This document shows, piece by piece, positions 14,601 through 29,100 of a stretch of DNA of 64,000 nucleotides; positions within the stretch are counted from its first letter, which is position 1, and each line of letters opens with the position of its first letter. This DNA is from Patiria miniata (taxonomy: Eukaryota > Echinodermata > Asteroidea > Valvatida > Asterinidae). The stretch covers positions 3,444,777 to 3,508,776 of the forward strand of contig NW_024037076.1 in assembly GCF_015706575.1 (NCBI RefSeq), read 5' to 3'. Under the pieces are notes generated by a model. The model ran no database searches and was not told the DNA's origin. It worked only from the letters and a program-made list of their open reading frames with translations. Both the position numbers and the translations under genes were made by a program.

Positions 14601-17600
14601 TTTTCATAACATGATACCGTCAAAACGAGATATAGGAAGTAAACAACACCACGGACTGAAGCCCGCTGACAGCCTACTCTATGGCAATATACGCACAGAA
14701 ACAAACTCGGGCAAAATATTCTTGCTTATGTCCCATTTTCTCCACAAGAATTGGGTCTACGGGATTCAAACTTGTTGGACGTTGTAGCCTGACTAACTAG
14801 CTTTCCATACATGTCAAAACAATCAGGAATTTTTCATAACATGATACCGTCAAAACGAGATATAGGAAGTAAACAACACCACGGACTGAAGCCCGCTGAC
14901 AGCCTACTCTATGGCAATATACGCACAGAAACAAACTCGGGCAAAATATTCTTGCTTATGTCCCATTTTCTCCACAAGAATTGGGTCTACGGGATTCAAA
15001 CTTGTTGGACGTTGTAGCCTGACTAACTAGCTTTCCATACATGTCAAAACAATCAGGAATTTTTCATAACATGATACCGTCAAAACGAGATATAGGAAGT
15101 AAACAACACCACGGACTGAAGCCCGCTGACAGCCTACTCTATGGCAATATACGCACAGAAACAAACTCGGGCAAAATATTCTTGCTTATGTCCCATTTTC
15201 TCCACAAGAATTGGGTCTACGGGATTCAAACTTGTTGGACGTTGTAGCCTGACTAACTAGCTTTCCATACATGTCAAAACAATCAGGAATTTTTCATAAC
15301 ATGATACCGTCAAAACGAGATATAGGAAGTAAACAACACCACGGACTGAAGCCCGCTGACAGCCTACTCTATGGCAATATACGCACAGAAACAAACTCGG
15401 GCAAAATATTCTTGCTTATGTCCCATTTTCTCCACAAGAATTGGGTCTACGGGATTCAAACTTGTTGGACGTTGTAGCCTGACTAACTAGCTTTCCATAC
15501 ATGTCAAAACAATCAGGAATTTTTCATAACATGATACCGTCAAAACGAGATATAGGAAGTAAACAACACCACGGACTGAAGCCCGCTGACAGCCTACTCT
15601 ATGGCAATATACGCACAGAAACAAACTCGGGCAAAATATTCTTGCTTATGTCCCATTTTCTCCACAAGAATTGGGTCTACGGGATTCAAACTTGTTGGAC
15701 GTTGTAGCCTGACTAACTAGCTTTCCATACATGTCAAAACAATCAGGAATTTTTCATAACATGATACCGTCAAAACGAGATATAGGAAGTAAACAACACC
15801 ACGGACTGAAGCCCGCTGACAGCCTACTCTATGGCAATATACGCACAGAAACAAACTCGGGCAAAATATTCTTGCTTATGTCCCATTTTCTCCACAAGAA
15901 TTGGGTCTACGGGATTCAAACTTGTTGGACGTTGTAGCCTGACTAACTAGCTTTCCATACATGTCAAAACAATCAGGAATTTTTCATAACATGATACCGT
16001 CAAAACGAGATATAGGAAGTAAACAACACCACGGACTGAAGCCCGCTGACAGCCTACTCTATGGCAATATACGCACAGAAACAAACTCGGGCAAAATATT
16101 CTTGCTTATGTCCCATTTTCTCCACAAGAATTGGGTCTACGGGATTCAAACTTGTTGGACGTTGTAGCCTGACTAACTAGCTTTCCATACATGTCAAAAC
16201 AATCAGGAATTTTTCATAACATGATACCGTCAAAACGAGATATAGGAAGTAAACAACACCACGGACTGAAGCCCGCTGACAGCCTACTCTATGGCAATAT
16301 ACGCACAGAAACAAACTCGGGCAAAATATTCTTGCTTATGTCCCATTTTCTCCACAAGAATTGGGTCTACGGGATTCAAACTTGTTGGACGTTGTAGCCT
16401 GACTAACTAGCTTTCCATACATGTCAAAACAATCAGGAATTTTTCATAACATGATACCGTCAAAACGAGATATAGGAAGTAAACAACACCACGGACTGAA
16501 GCCCGCTGACAGCCTACTCTATGGCAATATACGCACAGAAACAAACTCGGGCAAAATATTCTTGCTTATGTCCCATTTTCTCCACAAGAATTGGGTCTAC
16601 GGGATTCAAACTTGTTGGACGTTGTAGCCTGACTAACTAGCTTTCCATACATGTCAAAACAATCAGGAATTTTTCATAACATGATACCGTCAAAACGAGA
16701 TATAGGAAGTAAACAACACCACGGACTGAAGCCCGCTGACAGCCTACTCTATGGCAATATACGCACAGAAACAAACTCGGGCAAAATATTCTTGCTTATG
16801 TCCCATTTTCTCCACAAGAATTGGGTCTACGGGATTCAAACTTGTTGGACGTTGTAGCCTGACTAACTAGCTTTCCATACATGTCAAAACAATCAGGAAT
16901 TTTTCATAACATGATACCGTCAAAACGAGATATAGGAAGTAAACAACACCACGGACTGAAGCCCGCTGACAGCCTACTCTATGGCAATATACGCACAGAA
17001 ACAAACTCGGGCAAAATATTCTTGCTTATGTCCCATTTTCTCCACAAGAATTGGGTCTACGGGATTCAAACTTGTTGGACGTTGTAGCCTGACTAACTAG
17101 CTTTCCATACATGTCAAAACAATCAGGAATTTTTCATAACATGATACCGTCAAAACGAGATATAGGAAGTAAACAACACCACGGACTGAAGCCCGCTGAC
17201 AGCCTACTCTATGGCAATATACGCACAGAAACAAACTCGGGCAAAATATTCTTGCTTATGTCCCATTTTCTCCACAAGAATTGGGTCTACGGGATTCAAA
17301 CTTGTTGGACGTTGTAGCCTGACTAACTAGCTTTCCATACATGTCAAAACAATCAGGAATTTTTCATAACATGATACCGTCAAAACGAGATATAGGAAGT
17401 AAACAACACCACGGACTGAAGCCCGCTGACAGCCTACTCTATGGCAATATACGCACAGAAACAAACTCGGGCAAAATATTCTTGCTTATGTCCCATTTTC
17501 TCCACAAGAATTGGGTCTACGGGATTCAAACTTGTTGGACGTTGTAGCCTGACTAACTAGCTTTCCATACATGTCAAAACAATCAGGAATTTTTCATAAC

Positions 17601-19870
17601 ATGATACCGTCAAAACGAGATATAGGAAGTAAACAACACCACGGACTGAAGCCCGCTGACAGCCTACTCTATGGCAATATACGCACAGAAACAAACTCGG
17701 GCAAAATATTCTTGCTTATGTCCCATTTTCTCCACAAGAATTGGGTCTACGGGATTCAAACTTGTTGGACGTTGTAGCCTGACTAACTAGCTTTCCATAC
17801 ATGTCAAAACAATCAGGAATTTTTCATAACATGATACCGTCAAAACGAGATATAGGAAGTAAACAACACCACGGACTGAAGCCCGCTGACAGCCTACTCT
17901 ATGGCAATATACGCACAGAAACAAACTCGGGCAAAATATTCTTGCTTATGTCCCATTTTCTCCACAAGAATTGGGTCTACGGGATTCAAACTTGTTGGAC
18001 GTTGTAGCCTGACTAACTAGCTTTCCATACATGTCAAAACAATCAGGAATTTTTCATAACATGATACCGTCAAAACGAGATATAGGAAGTAAACAACACC
18101 ACGGACTGAAGCCCGCTGACAGCCTACTCTATGGCAATATACGCACAGAAACAAACTCGGGCAAAATATTCTTGCTTATGTCCCATTTTCTCCACAAGAA
18201 TTGGGTCTACGGGATTCAAACTTGTTGGACGTTGTAGCCTGACTAACTAGCTTTCCATACATGTCAAAACAATCAGGAATTTTTCATAACATGATACCGT
18301 CAAAACGAGATATAGGAAGTAAACAACACCACGGACTGAAGCCCGCTGACAGCCTACTCTATGGCAATATACGCACAGAAACAAACTCGGGCAAAATATT
18401 CTTGCTTATGTCCCATTTTCTCCACAAGAATTGGGTCTACGGGATTCAAACTTGTTGGACGTTGTAGCCTGACTAACTAGCTTTCCATACATGTCAAAAC
18501 AATCAGGAATTTTTCATAACATGATACCGTCAAAACGAGATATAGGAAGTAAACAACACCACGGACTGAAGCCCGCTGACAGCCTACTCTATGGCAATAT
18601 ACGCACAGAAACAAACTCGGGCAAAATATTCTTGCTTATGTCCCATTTTCTCCACAAGAATTGGGTCTACGGGATTCAAACTTGTTGGACGTTGTAGCCT
18701 GACTAACTAGCTTTCCATACATGTCAAAACAATCAGGAATTTTTCATAACATGATACCGTCAAAACGAGATATAGGAAGTAAACAACACCACGGACTGAA
18801 GCCCGCTGACAGCCTACTCTATGGCAATATACGCACAGAAACAAACTCGGGCAAAATATTCTTGCTTATGTCCCATTTTCTCCACAAGAATTGGGTCTAC
18901 GGGATTCAAACTTGTTGGACGTTGTAGCCTGACTAACTAGCTTTCCATACATGTCAAAACAATCAGGAATTTTTCATAACATGATACCGTCAAAACGAGA
19001 TATAGGAAGTAAACAACACCACGGACTGAAGCCCGCTGACAGCCTACTCTATGGCAATATACGCACAGAAACAAACTCGGGCAAAATATTCTTGCTTATG
19101 TCCCATTTTCTCCACAAGAATTGGGTCTACGGGATTCAAACTTGTTGGACGTTGTAGCCTGACTAACTAGCTTTCCATACATGTCAAAACAATCAGGAAT
19201 TTTTCATAACATGATACCGTCAAAACGAGATATAGGAAGTAAACAACACCACGGACTGAAGCCCGCTGACAGCCTACTCTATGGCAATATACGCACAGAA
19301 ACAAACTCGGGCAAAATATTCTTGCTTATGTCCCATTTTCTCCACAAGAATTGGGTCTACGGGATTCAAACTTGTTGGACGTTGTAGCCTGACTAACTAG
19401 CTTTCCATACATGTCAAAACAATCAGGAATTTTTCATAACATGATACCGTCAAAACGAGATATAGGAAGTAAACAACACCACGGACTGAAGCCCGCTGAC
19501 AGCCTACTCTATGGCAATATACGCACAGAAACAAACTCGGGCAAAATATTCTTGCTTATGTCCCATTTTCTCCACAAGAATTGGGTCTACGGGATTCAAA
19601 CTTGTTGGACGTTGTAGCCTGACTAACTAGCTTTCCATACATGTCAAAACAATCAGGAATTTTTCATAACATGATACCGTCAAAACGAGATATAGGAAGT
19701 AAACAACACCACGGACTGAAGCCCGCTGACAGCCTACTCTATGGCAATATACGCACAGAAACAAACTCGGGCAAAATATTCTTGCTTATGTCCCATTTTC
19801 TCCACAAGAATTGGGTCTACGGGATTCAAACTTGTTGGACGTTGTAGCCTGACTAACTAGCTTTCCATAC

Positions 19871-20077
19871 ATGTCAAAACAATCAGGAATTTTTCATAAC
19901 ATGATACCGTCAAAACGAGATATAGGAAGTAAACAACACCACGGACTGAAGCCCGCTGACAGCCTACTCTATGGCAATATACGCACAGAAACAAACTCGG
20001 GCAAAATATTCTTGCTTATGTCCCATTTTCTCCACAAGAATTGGGTCTACGGGATTCAAACTTGTTGGACGTTGTAG
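19871..20077 (+). other. Recurrent 68-codon open frame, judged not to be a gene
   Basis: Most intact monomers contain an ATG-to-TAG frame of 68 codons beginning MSKQSG and ending CWTL; this copy stands for all of them. The product would be small and basic, with no signal peptide, transmembrane segment or motif I recognise. Evidence against coding: the main recurrent differences among copies change amino acids (Gln/Lys at codon 4, Met/Lys at 11, Tyr/Asn at 57, Pro/His in the middle), the GG form changes the C-terminus to FKLVGRCSLTN, one-base indels disrupt the frame in dozens of copies, and one copy (1025) has lost the ATG. The 230-bp period shifts frame at each unit, so no polyprotein is possible. 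Pervasive satellite transcription could still translate it by chance. Confidence 0.85.
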
Positions 20078-20100
20078 CCTGACTAACTAGCTTTCCATAC
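19871..20100 (+). repeat. Reference monomer of the satellite (230 bp)
   Basis: This copy represents the dominant core sequence and is used here as the coordinate frame (position 1 = A of the ATG). Composition is A77 C54 G41 T58, 41.3% GC, with the written strand enriched in A and C (131 of 230). Landmarks: an ACATGT palindrome across the unit junction; a TTTTT run at positions 20-24; eight CpG sites; an imperfect dyad GCAA...TTGC at 131-145; the T/A subfamily marker at 170 in CAAG(T/A)ATTGGG; a length-variable G run at 181-183; and AGCT at 219-222. I recognise no tRNA, 5S rRNA, snRNA or transposon terminal sequence in it, and do not know it as a named satellite family. Confidence 0.93.
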
Positions 20101-23100
20101 ATGTCAAAACAATCAGGAATTTTTCATAACATGATACCGTCAAAACGAGATATAGGAAGTAAACAACACCACGGACTGAAGCCCGCTGACAGCCTACTCT
20201 ATGGCAATATACGCACAGAAACAAACTCGGGCAAAATATTCTTGCTTATGTCCCATTTTCTCCACAAGAATTGGGTCTACGGGATTCAAACTTGTTGGAC
20301 GTTGTAGCCTGACTAACTAGCTTTCCATACATGTCAAAACAATCAGGAATTTTTCATAACATGATACCGTCAAAACGAGATATAGGAAGTAAACAACACC
20401 ACGGACTGAAGCCCGCTGACAGCCTACTCTATGGCAATATACGCACAGAAACAAACTCGGGCAAAATATTCTTGCTTATGTCCCATTTTCTCCACAAGAA
20501 TTGGGTCTACGGGATTCAAACTTGTTGGACGTTGTAGCCTGACTAACTAGCTTTCCATACATGTCAAAACAATCAGGAATTTTTCATAACATGATACCGT
20601 CAAAACGAGATATAGGAAGTAAACAACACCACGGACTGAAGCCCGCTGACAGCCTACTCTATGGCAATATACGCACAGAAACAAACTCGGGCAAAATATT
20701 CTTGCTTATGTCCCATTTTCTCCACAAGAATTGGGTCTACGGGATTCAAACTTGTTGGACGTTGTAGCCTGACTAACTAGCTTTCCATACATGTCAAAAC
20801 AATCAGGAATTTTTCATAACATGATACCGTCAAAACGAGATATAGGAAGTAAACAACACCACGGACTGAAGCCCGCTGACAGCCTACTCTATGGCAATAT
20901 ACGCACAGAAACAAACTCGGGCAAAATATTCTTGCTTATGTCCCATTTTCTCCACAAGAATTGGGTCTACGGGATTCAAACTTGTTGGACGTTGTAGCCT
21001 GACTAACTAGCTTTCCATACATGTCAAAACAATCAGGAATTTTTCATAACATGATACCGTCAAAACGAGATATAGGAAGTAAACAACACCACGGACTGAA
21101 GCCCGCTGACAGCCTACTCTATGGCAATATACGCACAGAAACAAACTCGGGCAAAATATTCTTGCTTATGTCCCATTTTCTCCACAAGAATTGGGTCTAC
21201 GGGATTCAAACTTGTTGGACGTTGTAGCCTGACTAACTAGCTTTCCATACATGTCAAAACAATCAGGAATTTTTCATAACATGATACCGTCAAAACGAGA
21301 TATAGGAAGTAAACAACACCACGGACTGAAGCCCGCTGACAGCCTACTCTATGGCAATATACGCACAGAAACAAACTCGGGCAAAATATTCTTGCTTATG
21401 TCCCATTTTCTCCACAAGAATTGGGTCTACGGGATTCAAACTTGTTGGACGTTGTAGCCTGACTAACTAGCTTTCCATACATGTCAAAACAATCAGGAAT
21501 TTTTCATAACATGATACCGTCAAAACGAGATATAGGAAGTAAACAACACCACGGACTGAAGCCCGCTGACAGCCTACTCTATGGCAATATACGCACAGAA
21601 ACAAACTCGGGCAAAATATTCTTGCTTATGTCCCATTTTCTCCACAAGAATTGGGTCTACGGGATTCAAACTTGTTGGACGTTGTAGCCTGACTAACTAG
21701 CTTTCCATACATGTCAAAACAATCAGGAATTTTTCATAACATGATACCGTCAAAACGAGATATAGGAAGTAAACAACACCACGGACTGAAGCCCGCTGAC
21801 AGCCTACTCTATGGCAATATACGCACAGAAACAAACTCGGGCAAAATATTCTTGCTTATGTCCCATTTTCTCCACAAGAATTGGGTCTACGGGATTCAAA
21901 CTTGTTGGACGTTGTAGCCTGACTAACTAGCTTTCCATACATGTCAAAACAATCAGGAATTTTTCATAACATGATACCGTCAAAACGAGATATAGGAAGT
22001 AAACAACACCACGGACTGAAGCCCGCTGACAGCCTACTCTATGGCAATATACGCACAGAAACAAACTCGGGCAAAATATTCTTGCTTATGTCCCATTTTC
22101 TCCACAAGAATTGGGTCTACGGGATTCAAACTTGTTGGACGTTGTAGCCTGACTAACTAGCTTTCCATACATGTCAAAACAATCAGGAATTTTTCATAAC
22201 ATGATACCGTCAAAACGAGATATAGGAAGTAAACAACACCACGGACTGAAGCCCGCTGACAGCCTACTCTATGGCAATATACGCACAGAAACAAACTCGG
22301 GCAAAATATTCTTGCTTATGTCCCATTTTCTCCACAAGAATTGGGTCTACGGGATTCAAACTTGTTGGACGTTGTAGCCTGACTAACTAGCTTTCCATAC
22401 ATGTCAAAACAATCAGGAATTTTTCATAACATGATACCGTCAAAACGAGATATAGGAAGTAAACAACACCACGGACTGAAGCCCGCTGACAGCCTACTCT
22501 ATGGCAATATACGCACAGAAACAAACTCGGGCAAAATATTCTTGCTTATGTCCCATTTTCTCCACAAGAATTGGGTCTACGGGATTCAAACTTGTTGGAC
22601 GTTGTAGCCTGACTAACTAGCTTTCCATACATGTCAAAACAATCAGGAATTTTTCATAACATGATACCGTCAAAACGAGATATAGGAAGTAAACAACACC
22701 ACGGACTGAAGCCCGCTGACAGCCTACTCTATGGCAATATACGCACAGAAACAAACTCGGGCAAAATATTCTTGCTTATGTCCCATTTTCTCCACAAGAA
22801 TTGGGTCTACGGGATTCAAACTTGTTGGACGTTGTAGCCTGACTAACTAGCTTTCCATACATGTCAAAACAATCAGGAATTTTTCATAACATGATACCGT
22901 CAAAACGAGATATAGGAAGTAAACAACACCACGGACTGAAGCCCGCTGACAGCCTACTCTATGGCAATATACGCACAGAAACAAACTCGGGCAAAATATT
23001 CTTGCTTATGTCCCATTTTCTCCACAAGAATTGGGTCTACGGGATTCAAACTTGTTGGACGTTGTAGCCTGACTAACTAGCTTTCCATACATGTCAAAAC

Positions 23101-26100
23101 AATCAGGAATTTTTCATAACATGATACCGTCAAAACGAGATATAGGAAGTAAACAACACCACGGACTGAAGCCCGCTGACAGCCTACTCTATGGCAATAT
23201 ACGCACAGAAACAAACTCGGGCAAAATATTCTTGCTTATGTCCCATTTTCTCCACAAGAATTGGGTCTACGGGATTCAAACTTGTTGGACGTTGTAGCCT
23301 GACTAACTAGCTTTCCATACATGTCAAAACAATCAGGAATTTTTCATAACATGATACCGTCAAAACGAGATATAGGAAGTAAACAACACCACGGACTGAA
23401 GCCCGCTGACAGCCTACTCTATGGCAATATACGCACAGAAACAAACTCGGGCAAAATATTCTTGCTTATGTCCCATTTTCTCCACAAGAATTGGGTCTAC
23501 GGGATTCAAACTTGTTGGACGTTGTAGCCTGACTAACTAGCTTTCCATACATGTCAAAACAATCAGGAATTTTTCATAACATGATACCGTCAAAACGAGA
23601 TATAGGAAGTAAACAACACCACGGACTGAAGCCCGCTGACAGCCTACTCTATGGCAATATACGCACAGAAACAAACTCGGGCAAAATATTCTTGCTTATG
23701 TCCCATTTTCTCCACAAGAATTGGGTCTACGGGATTCAAACTTGTTGGACGTTGTAGCCTGACTAACTAGCTTTCCATACATGTCAAAACAATCAGGAAT
23801 TTTTCATAACATGATACCGTCAAAACGAGATATAGGAAGTAAACAACACCACGGACTGAAGCCCGCTGACAGCCTACTCTATGGCAATATACGCACAGAA
23901 ACAAACTCGGGCAAAATATTCTTGCTTATGTCCCATTTTCTCCACAAGTATTGGGTCTACGGGATTCAAACTTGTTGGACGTTGTAGCCTGACTAACTAG
24001 CTTTCCATACATGTCAAAACAATCAGGAATTTTTCATAACATGATACCGTCAAAACGAGATATAGGAAGTAAACAACACCACGGACTGAAGCCCGCTGAC
24101 AGCCTACTCTATGGCAATATACGCACAGAAACAAACTCGGGCAAAATATTCTTGCTTATGTCCCATTTTCTCCACAAGAATTGGGTCTACGGGATTCAAA
24201 CTTGTTGGACGTTGTAGCCTGACTAACTAGCTTTCCATACATGTCAAAACAATCAGGAATTTTTCATAACATGATACCGTCAAAACGAGATATAGGAAGT
24301 AAACAACACCACGGACTGAAGCCCGCTGACAGCCTACTCTATGGCAATATACGCACAGAAACAAACTCGGGCAAAATATTCTTGCTTATGTCCCATTTTC
24401 TCCACAAGAATTGGGTCTACGGGATTCAAACTTGTTGGACGTTGTAGCCTGACTAACTAGCTTTCCATACATGTCAAAACAATCAGGAATTTTTCATAAC
24501 ATGATACCGTCAAAACGAGATATAGGAAGTAAACAACACCACGGACTGAAGCCCGCTGACAGCCTACTCTATGGCAATATACGCACAGAAACAAACTCGG
24601 GCAAAATATTCTTGCTTATGTCCCATTTTCTCCACAAGAATTGGGTCTACGGGATTCAAACTTGTTGGACGTTGTAGCCTGACTAACTAGCTTTCCATAC
24701 ATGTCAAAACAATCAGGAATTTTTCATAACATGATACCGTCAAAACGAGATATAGGAAGTAAACAACACCACGGACTGAAGCCCGCTGACAGCCTACTCT
24801 ATGGCAATATACGCACAGAAACAAACTCGGGCAAAATATTCTTGCTTATGTCCCATTTTCTCCACAAGAATTGGGTCTACGGGATTCAAACTTGTTGGAC
24901 GTTGTAGCCTGACTAACTAGCTTTCCATACATGTCAAAACAATCAGGAATTTTTCATAACATGATACCGTCAAAACGAGATATAGGAAGTAAACAACACC
25001 ACGGACTGAAGCCCGCTGACAGCCTACTCTATGGCAATATACGCACAGAAACAAACTCGGGCAAAATATTCTTGCTTATGTCCCATTTTCTCCACAAGAA
25101 TTGGGTCTACGGGATTCAAACTTGTTGGACGTTGTAGCCTGACTAACTAGCTTTCCATACATGTCAAAACAATCAGGAATTTTTCATAACATGATACCGT
25201 CAAAACGAGATATAGGAAGTAAACAACACCACGGACTGAAGCCCGCTGACAGCCTACTCTATGGCAATATACGCACAGAAACAAACTCGGGCAAAATATT
25301 CTTGCTTATGTCCCATTTTCTCCACAAGAATTGGGTCTACGGGATTCAAACTTGTTGGACGTTGTAGCCTGACTAACTAGCTTTCCATACATGTCAAAAC
25401 AATCAGGAATTTTTCATAACATGATACCGTCAAAACGAGATATAGGAAGTAAACAACACCACGGACTGAAGCCCGCTGACAGCCTACTCTATGGCAATAT
25501 ACGCACAGAAACAAACTCGGGCAAAATATTCTTGCTTATGTCCCATTTTCTCCACAAGAATTGGGTCTACGGGATTCAAACTTGTTGGACGTTGTAGCCT
25601 GACTAACTAGCTTTCCATACATGTCAAAACAATCAGGAATTTTTCATAACATGATACCGTCAAAACGAGATATAGGAAGTAAACAACACCACGGACTGAA
25701 GCCCGCTGACAGCCTACTCTATGGCAATATACGCACAGAAACAAACTCGGGCAAAATATTCTTGCTTATGTCCCATTTTCTCCACAAGAATTGGGTCTAC
25801 GGGATTCAAACTTGTTGGACGTTGTAGCCTGACTAACTAGCTTTCCATACATGTCAAAACAATCAGGAATTTTTCATAACATGATACCGTCAAAACGAGA
25901 TATAGGAAGTAAACAACACCACGGACTGAAGCCCGCTGACAGCCTACTCTATGGCAATATACGCACAGAAACAAACTCGGGCAAAATATTCTTGCTTATG
26001 TCCCATTTTCTCCACAAGAATTGGGTCTACGGGATTCAAACTTGTTGGACGTTGTAGCCTGACTAACTAGCTTTCCATACATGTCAAAACAATCAGGAAT

Positions 26101-29100
26101 TTTTCATAACATGATACCGTCAAAACGAGATATAGGAAGTAAACAACACCACGGACTGAAGCCCGCTGACAGCCTACTCTATGGCAATATACGCACAGAA
26201 ACAAACTCGGGCAAAATATTCTTGCTTATGTCCCATTTTCTCCACAAGAATTGGGTCTACGGGATTCAAACTTGTTGGACGTTGTAGCCTGACTAACTAG
26301 CTTTCCATACATGTCAAAACAATCAGGAATTTTTCATAACATGATACCGTCAAAACGAGATATAGGAAGTAAACAACACCACGGACTGAAGCCCGCTGAC
26401 AGCCTACTCTATGGCAATATACGCACAGAAACAAACTCGGGCAAAATATTCTTGCTTATGTCCCATTTTCTCCACAAGAATTGGGTCTACGGGATTCAAA
26501 CTTGTTGGACGTTGTAGCCTGACTAACTAGCTTTCCATACATGTCAAAACAATCAGGAATTTTTCATAACATGATACCGTCAAAACGAGATATAGGAAGT
26601 AAACAACACCACGGACTGAAGCCCGCTGACAGCCTACTCTATGGCAATATACGCACAGAAACAAACTCGGGCAAAATATTCTTGCTTATGTCCCATTTTC
26701 TCCACAAGAATTGGGTCTACGGGATTCAAACTTGTTGGACGTTGTAGCCTGACTAACTAGCTTTCCATACATGTCAAAACAATCAGGAATTTTTCATAAC
26801 ATGATACCGTCAAAACGAGATATAGGAAGTAAACAACACCACGGACTGAAGCCCGCTGACAGCCTACTCTATGGCAATATACGCACAGAAACAAACTCGG
26901 GCAAAATATTCTTGCTTATGTCCCATTTTCTCCACAAGAATTGGGTCTACGGGATTCAAACTTGTTGGACGTTGTAGCCTGACTAACTAGCTTTCCATAC
27001 ATGTCAAAACAATCAGGAATTTTTCATAACATGATACCGTCAAAACGAGATATAGGAAGTAAACAACACCACGGACTGAAGCCCGCTGACAGCCTACTCT
27101 ATGGCAATATACGCACAGAAACAAACTCGGGCAAAATATTCTTGCTTATGTCCCATTTTCTCCACAAGAATTGGGTCTACGGGATTCAAACTTGTTGGAC
27201 GTTGTAGCCTGACTAACTAGCTTTCCATACATGTCAAAACAATCAGGAATTTTTCATAACATGATACCGTCAAAACGAGATATAGGAAGTAAACAACACC
27301 ACGGACTGAAGCCCGCTGACAGCCTACTCTATGGCAATATACGCACAGAAACAAACTCGGGCAAAATATTCTTGCTTATGTCCCATTTTCTCCACAAGAA
27401 TTGGGTCTACGGGATTCAAACTTGTTGGACGTTGTAGCCTGACTAACTAGCTTTCCATACATGTCAAAACAATCAGGAATTTTTCATAACATGATACCGT
27501 CAAAACGAGATATAGGAAGTAAACAACACCACGGACTGAAGCCCGCTGACAGCCTACTCTATGGCAATATACGCACAGAAACAAACTCGGGCAAAATATT
27601 CTTGCTTATGTCCCATTTTCTCCACAAGAATTGGGTCTACGGGATTCAAACTTGTTGGACGTTGTAGCCTGACTAACTAGCTTTCCATACATGTCAAAAC
27701 AATCAGGAATTTTTCATAACATGATACCGTCAAAACGAGATATAGGAAGTAAACAACACCACGGACTGAAGCCCGCTGACAGCCTACTCTATGGCAATAT
27801 ACGCACAGAAACAAACTCGGGCAAAATATTCTTGCTTATGTCCCATTTTCTCCACAAGAATTGGGTCTACGGGATTCAAACTTGTTGGACGTTGTAGCCT
27901 GACTAACTAGCTTTCCATACATGTCAAAACAATCAGGAATTTTTCATAACATGATACCGTCAAAACGAGATATAGGAAGTAAACAACACCACGGACTGAA
28001 GCCCGCTGACAGCCTACTCTATGGCAATATACGCACAGAAACAAACTCGGGCAAAATATTCTTGCTTATGTCCCATTTTCTCCACAAGAATTGGGTCTAC
28101 GGGATTCAAACTTGTTGGACGTTGTAGCCTGACTAACTAGCTTTCCATACATGTCAAAACAATCAGGAATTTTTCATAACATGATACCGTCAAAACGAGA
28201 TATAGGAAGTAAACAACACCACGGACTGAAGCCCGCTGACAGCCTACTCTATGGCAATATACGCACAGAAACAAACTCGGGCAAAATATTCTTGCTTATG
28301 TCCCATTTTCTCCACAAGAATTGGGTCTACGGGATTCAAACTTGTTGGACGTTGTAGCCTGACTAACTAGCTTTCCATACATGTCAAAACAATCAGGAAT
28401 TTTTCATAACATGATACCGTCAAAACGAGATATAGGAAGTAAACAACACCACGGACTGAAGCCCGCTGACAGCCTACTCTATGGCAATATACGCACAGAA
28501 ACAAACTCGGGCAAAATATTCTTGCTTATGTCCCATTTTCTCCACAAGAATTGGGTCTACGGGATTCAAACTTGTTGGACGTTGTAGCCTGACTAACTAG
28601 CTTTCCATACATGTCAAAACAATCAGGAATTTTTCATAACATGATACCGTCAAAACGAGATATAGGAAGTAAACAACACCACGGACTGAAGCCCGCTGAC
28701 AGCCTACTCTATGGCAATATACGCACAGAAACAAACTCGGGCAAAATATTCTTGCTTATGTCCCATTTTCTCCACAAGAATTGGGTCTACGGGATTCAAA
28801 CTTGTTGGACGTTGTAGCCTGACTAACTAGCTTTCCATACATGTCAAAACAATCAGGAATTTTTCATAACATGATACCGTCAAAACGAGATATAGGAAGT
28901 AAACAACACCACGGACTGAAGCCCGCTGACAGCCTACTCTATGGCAATATACGCACAGAAACAAACTCGGGCAAAATATTCTTGCTTATGTCCCATTTTC
29001 TCCACAAGAATTGGGTCTACGGGATTCAAACTTGTTGGACGTTGTAGCCTGACTAACTAGCTTTCCATACATGTCAAAACAATCAGGAATTTTTCATAAC

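Noticed and set aside
19876..19915. Phased A/T tracts suggesting intrinsic DNA bending
   Set aside because: The tracts at monomer positions 6-9, 20-24 and 42-45 are spaced by about 14 and 21 bp, not by consistent multiples of the helical repeat.
20061..20074. CENP-B box-like sequence CTTGTTGGACGTTG
   Set aside because: It shares the TTGGA core with the 17-bp CENP-B box but lacks the required TTCG and CGGG elements at the right spacing. I could not align it without gaps.
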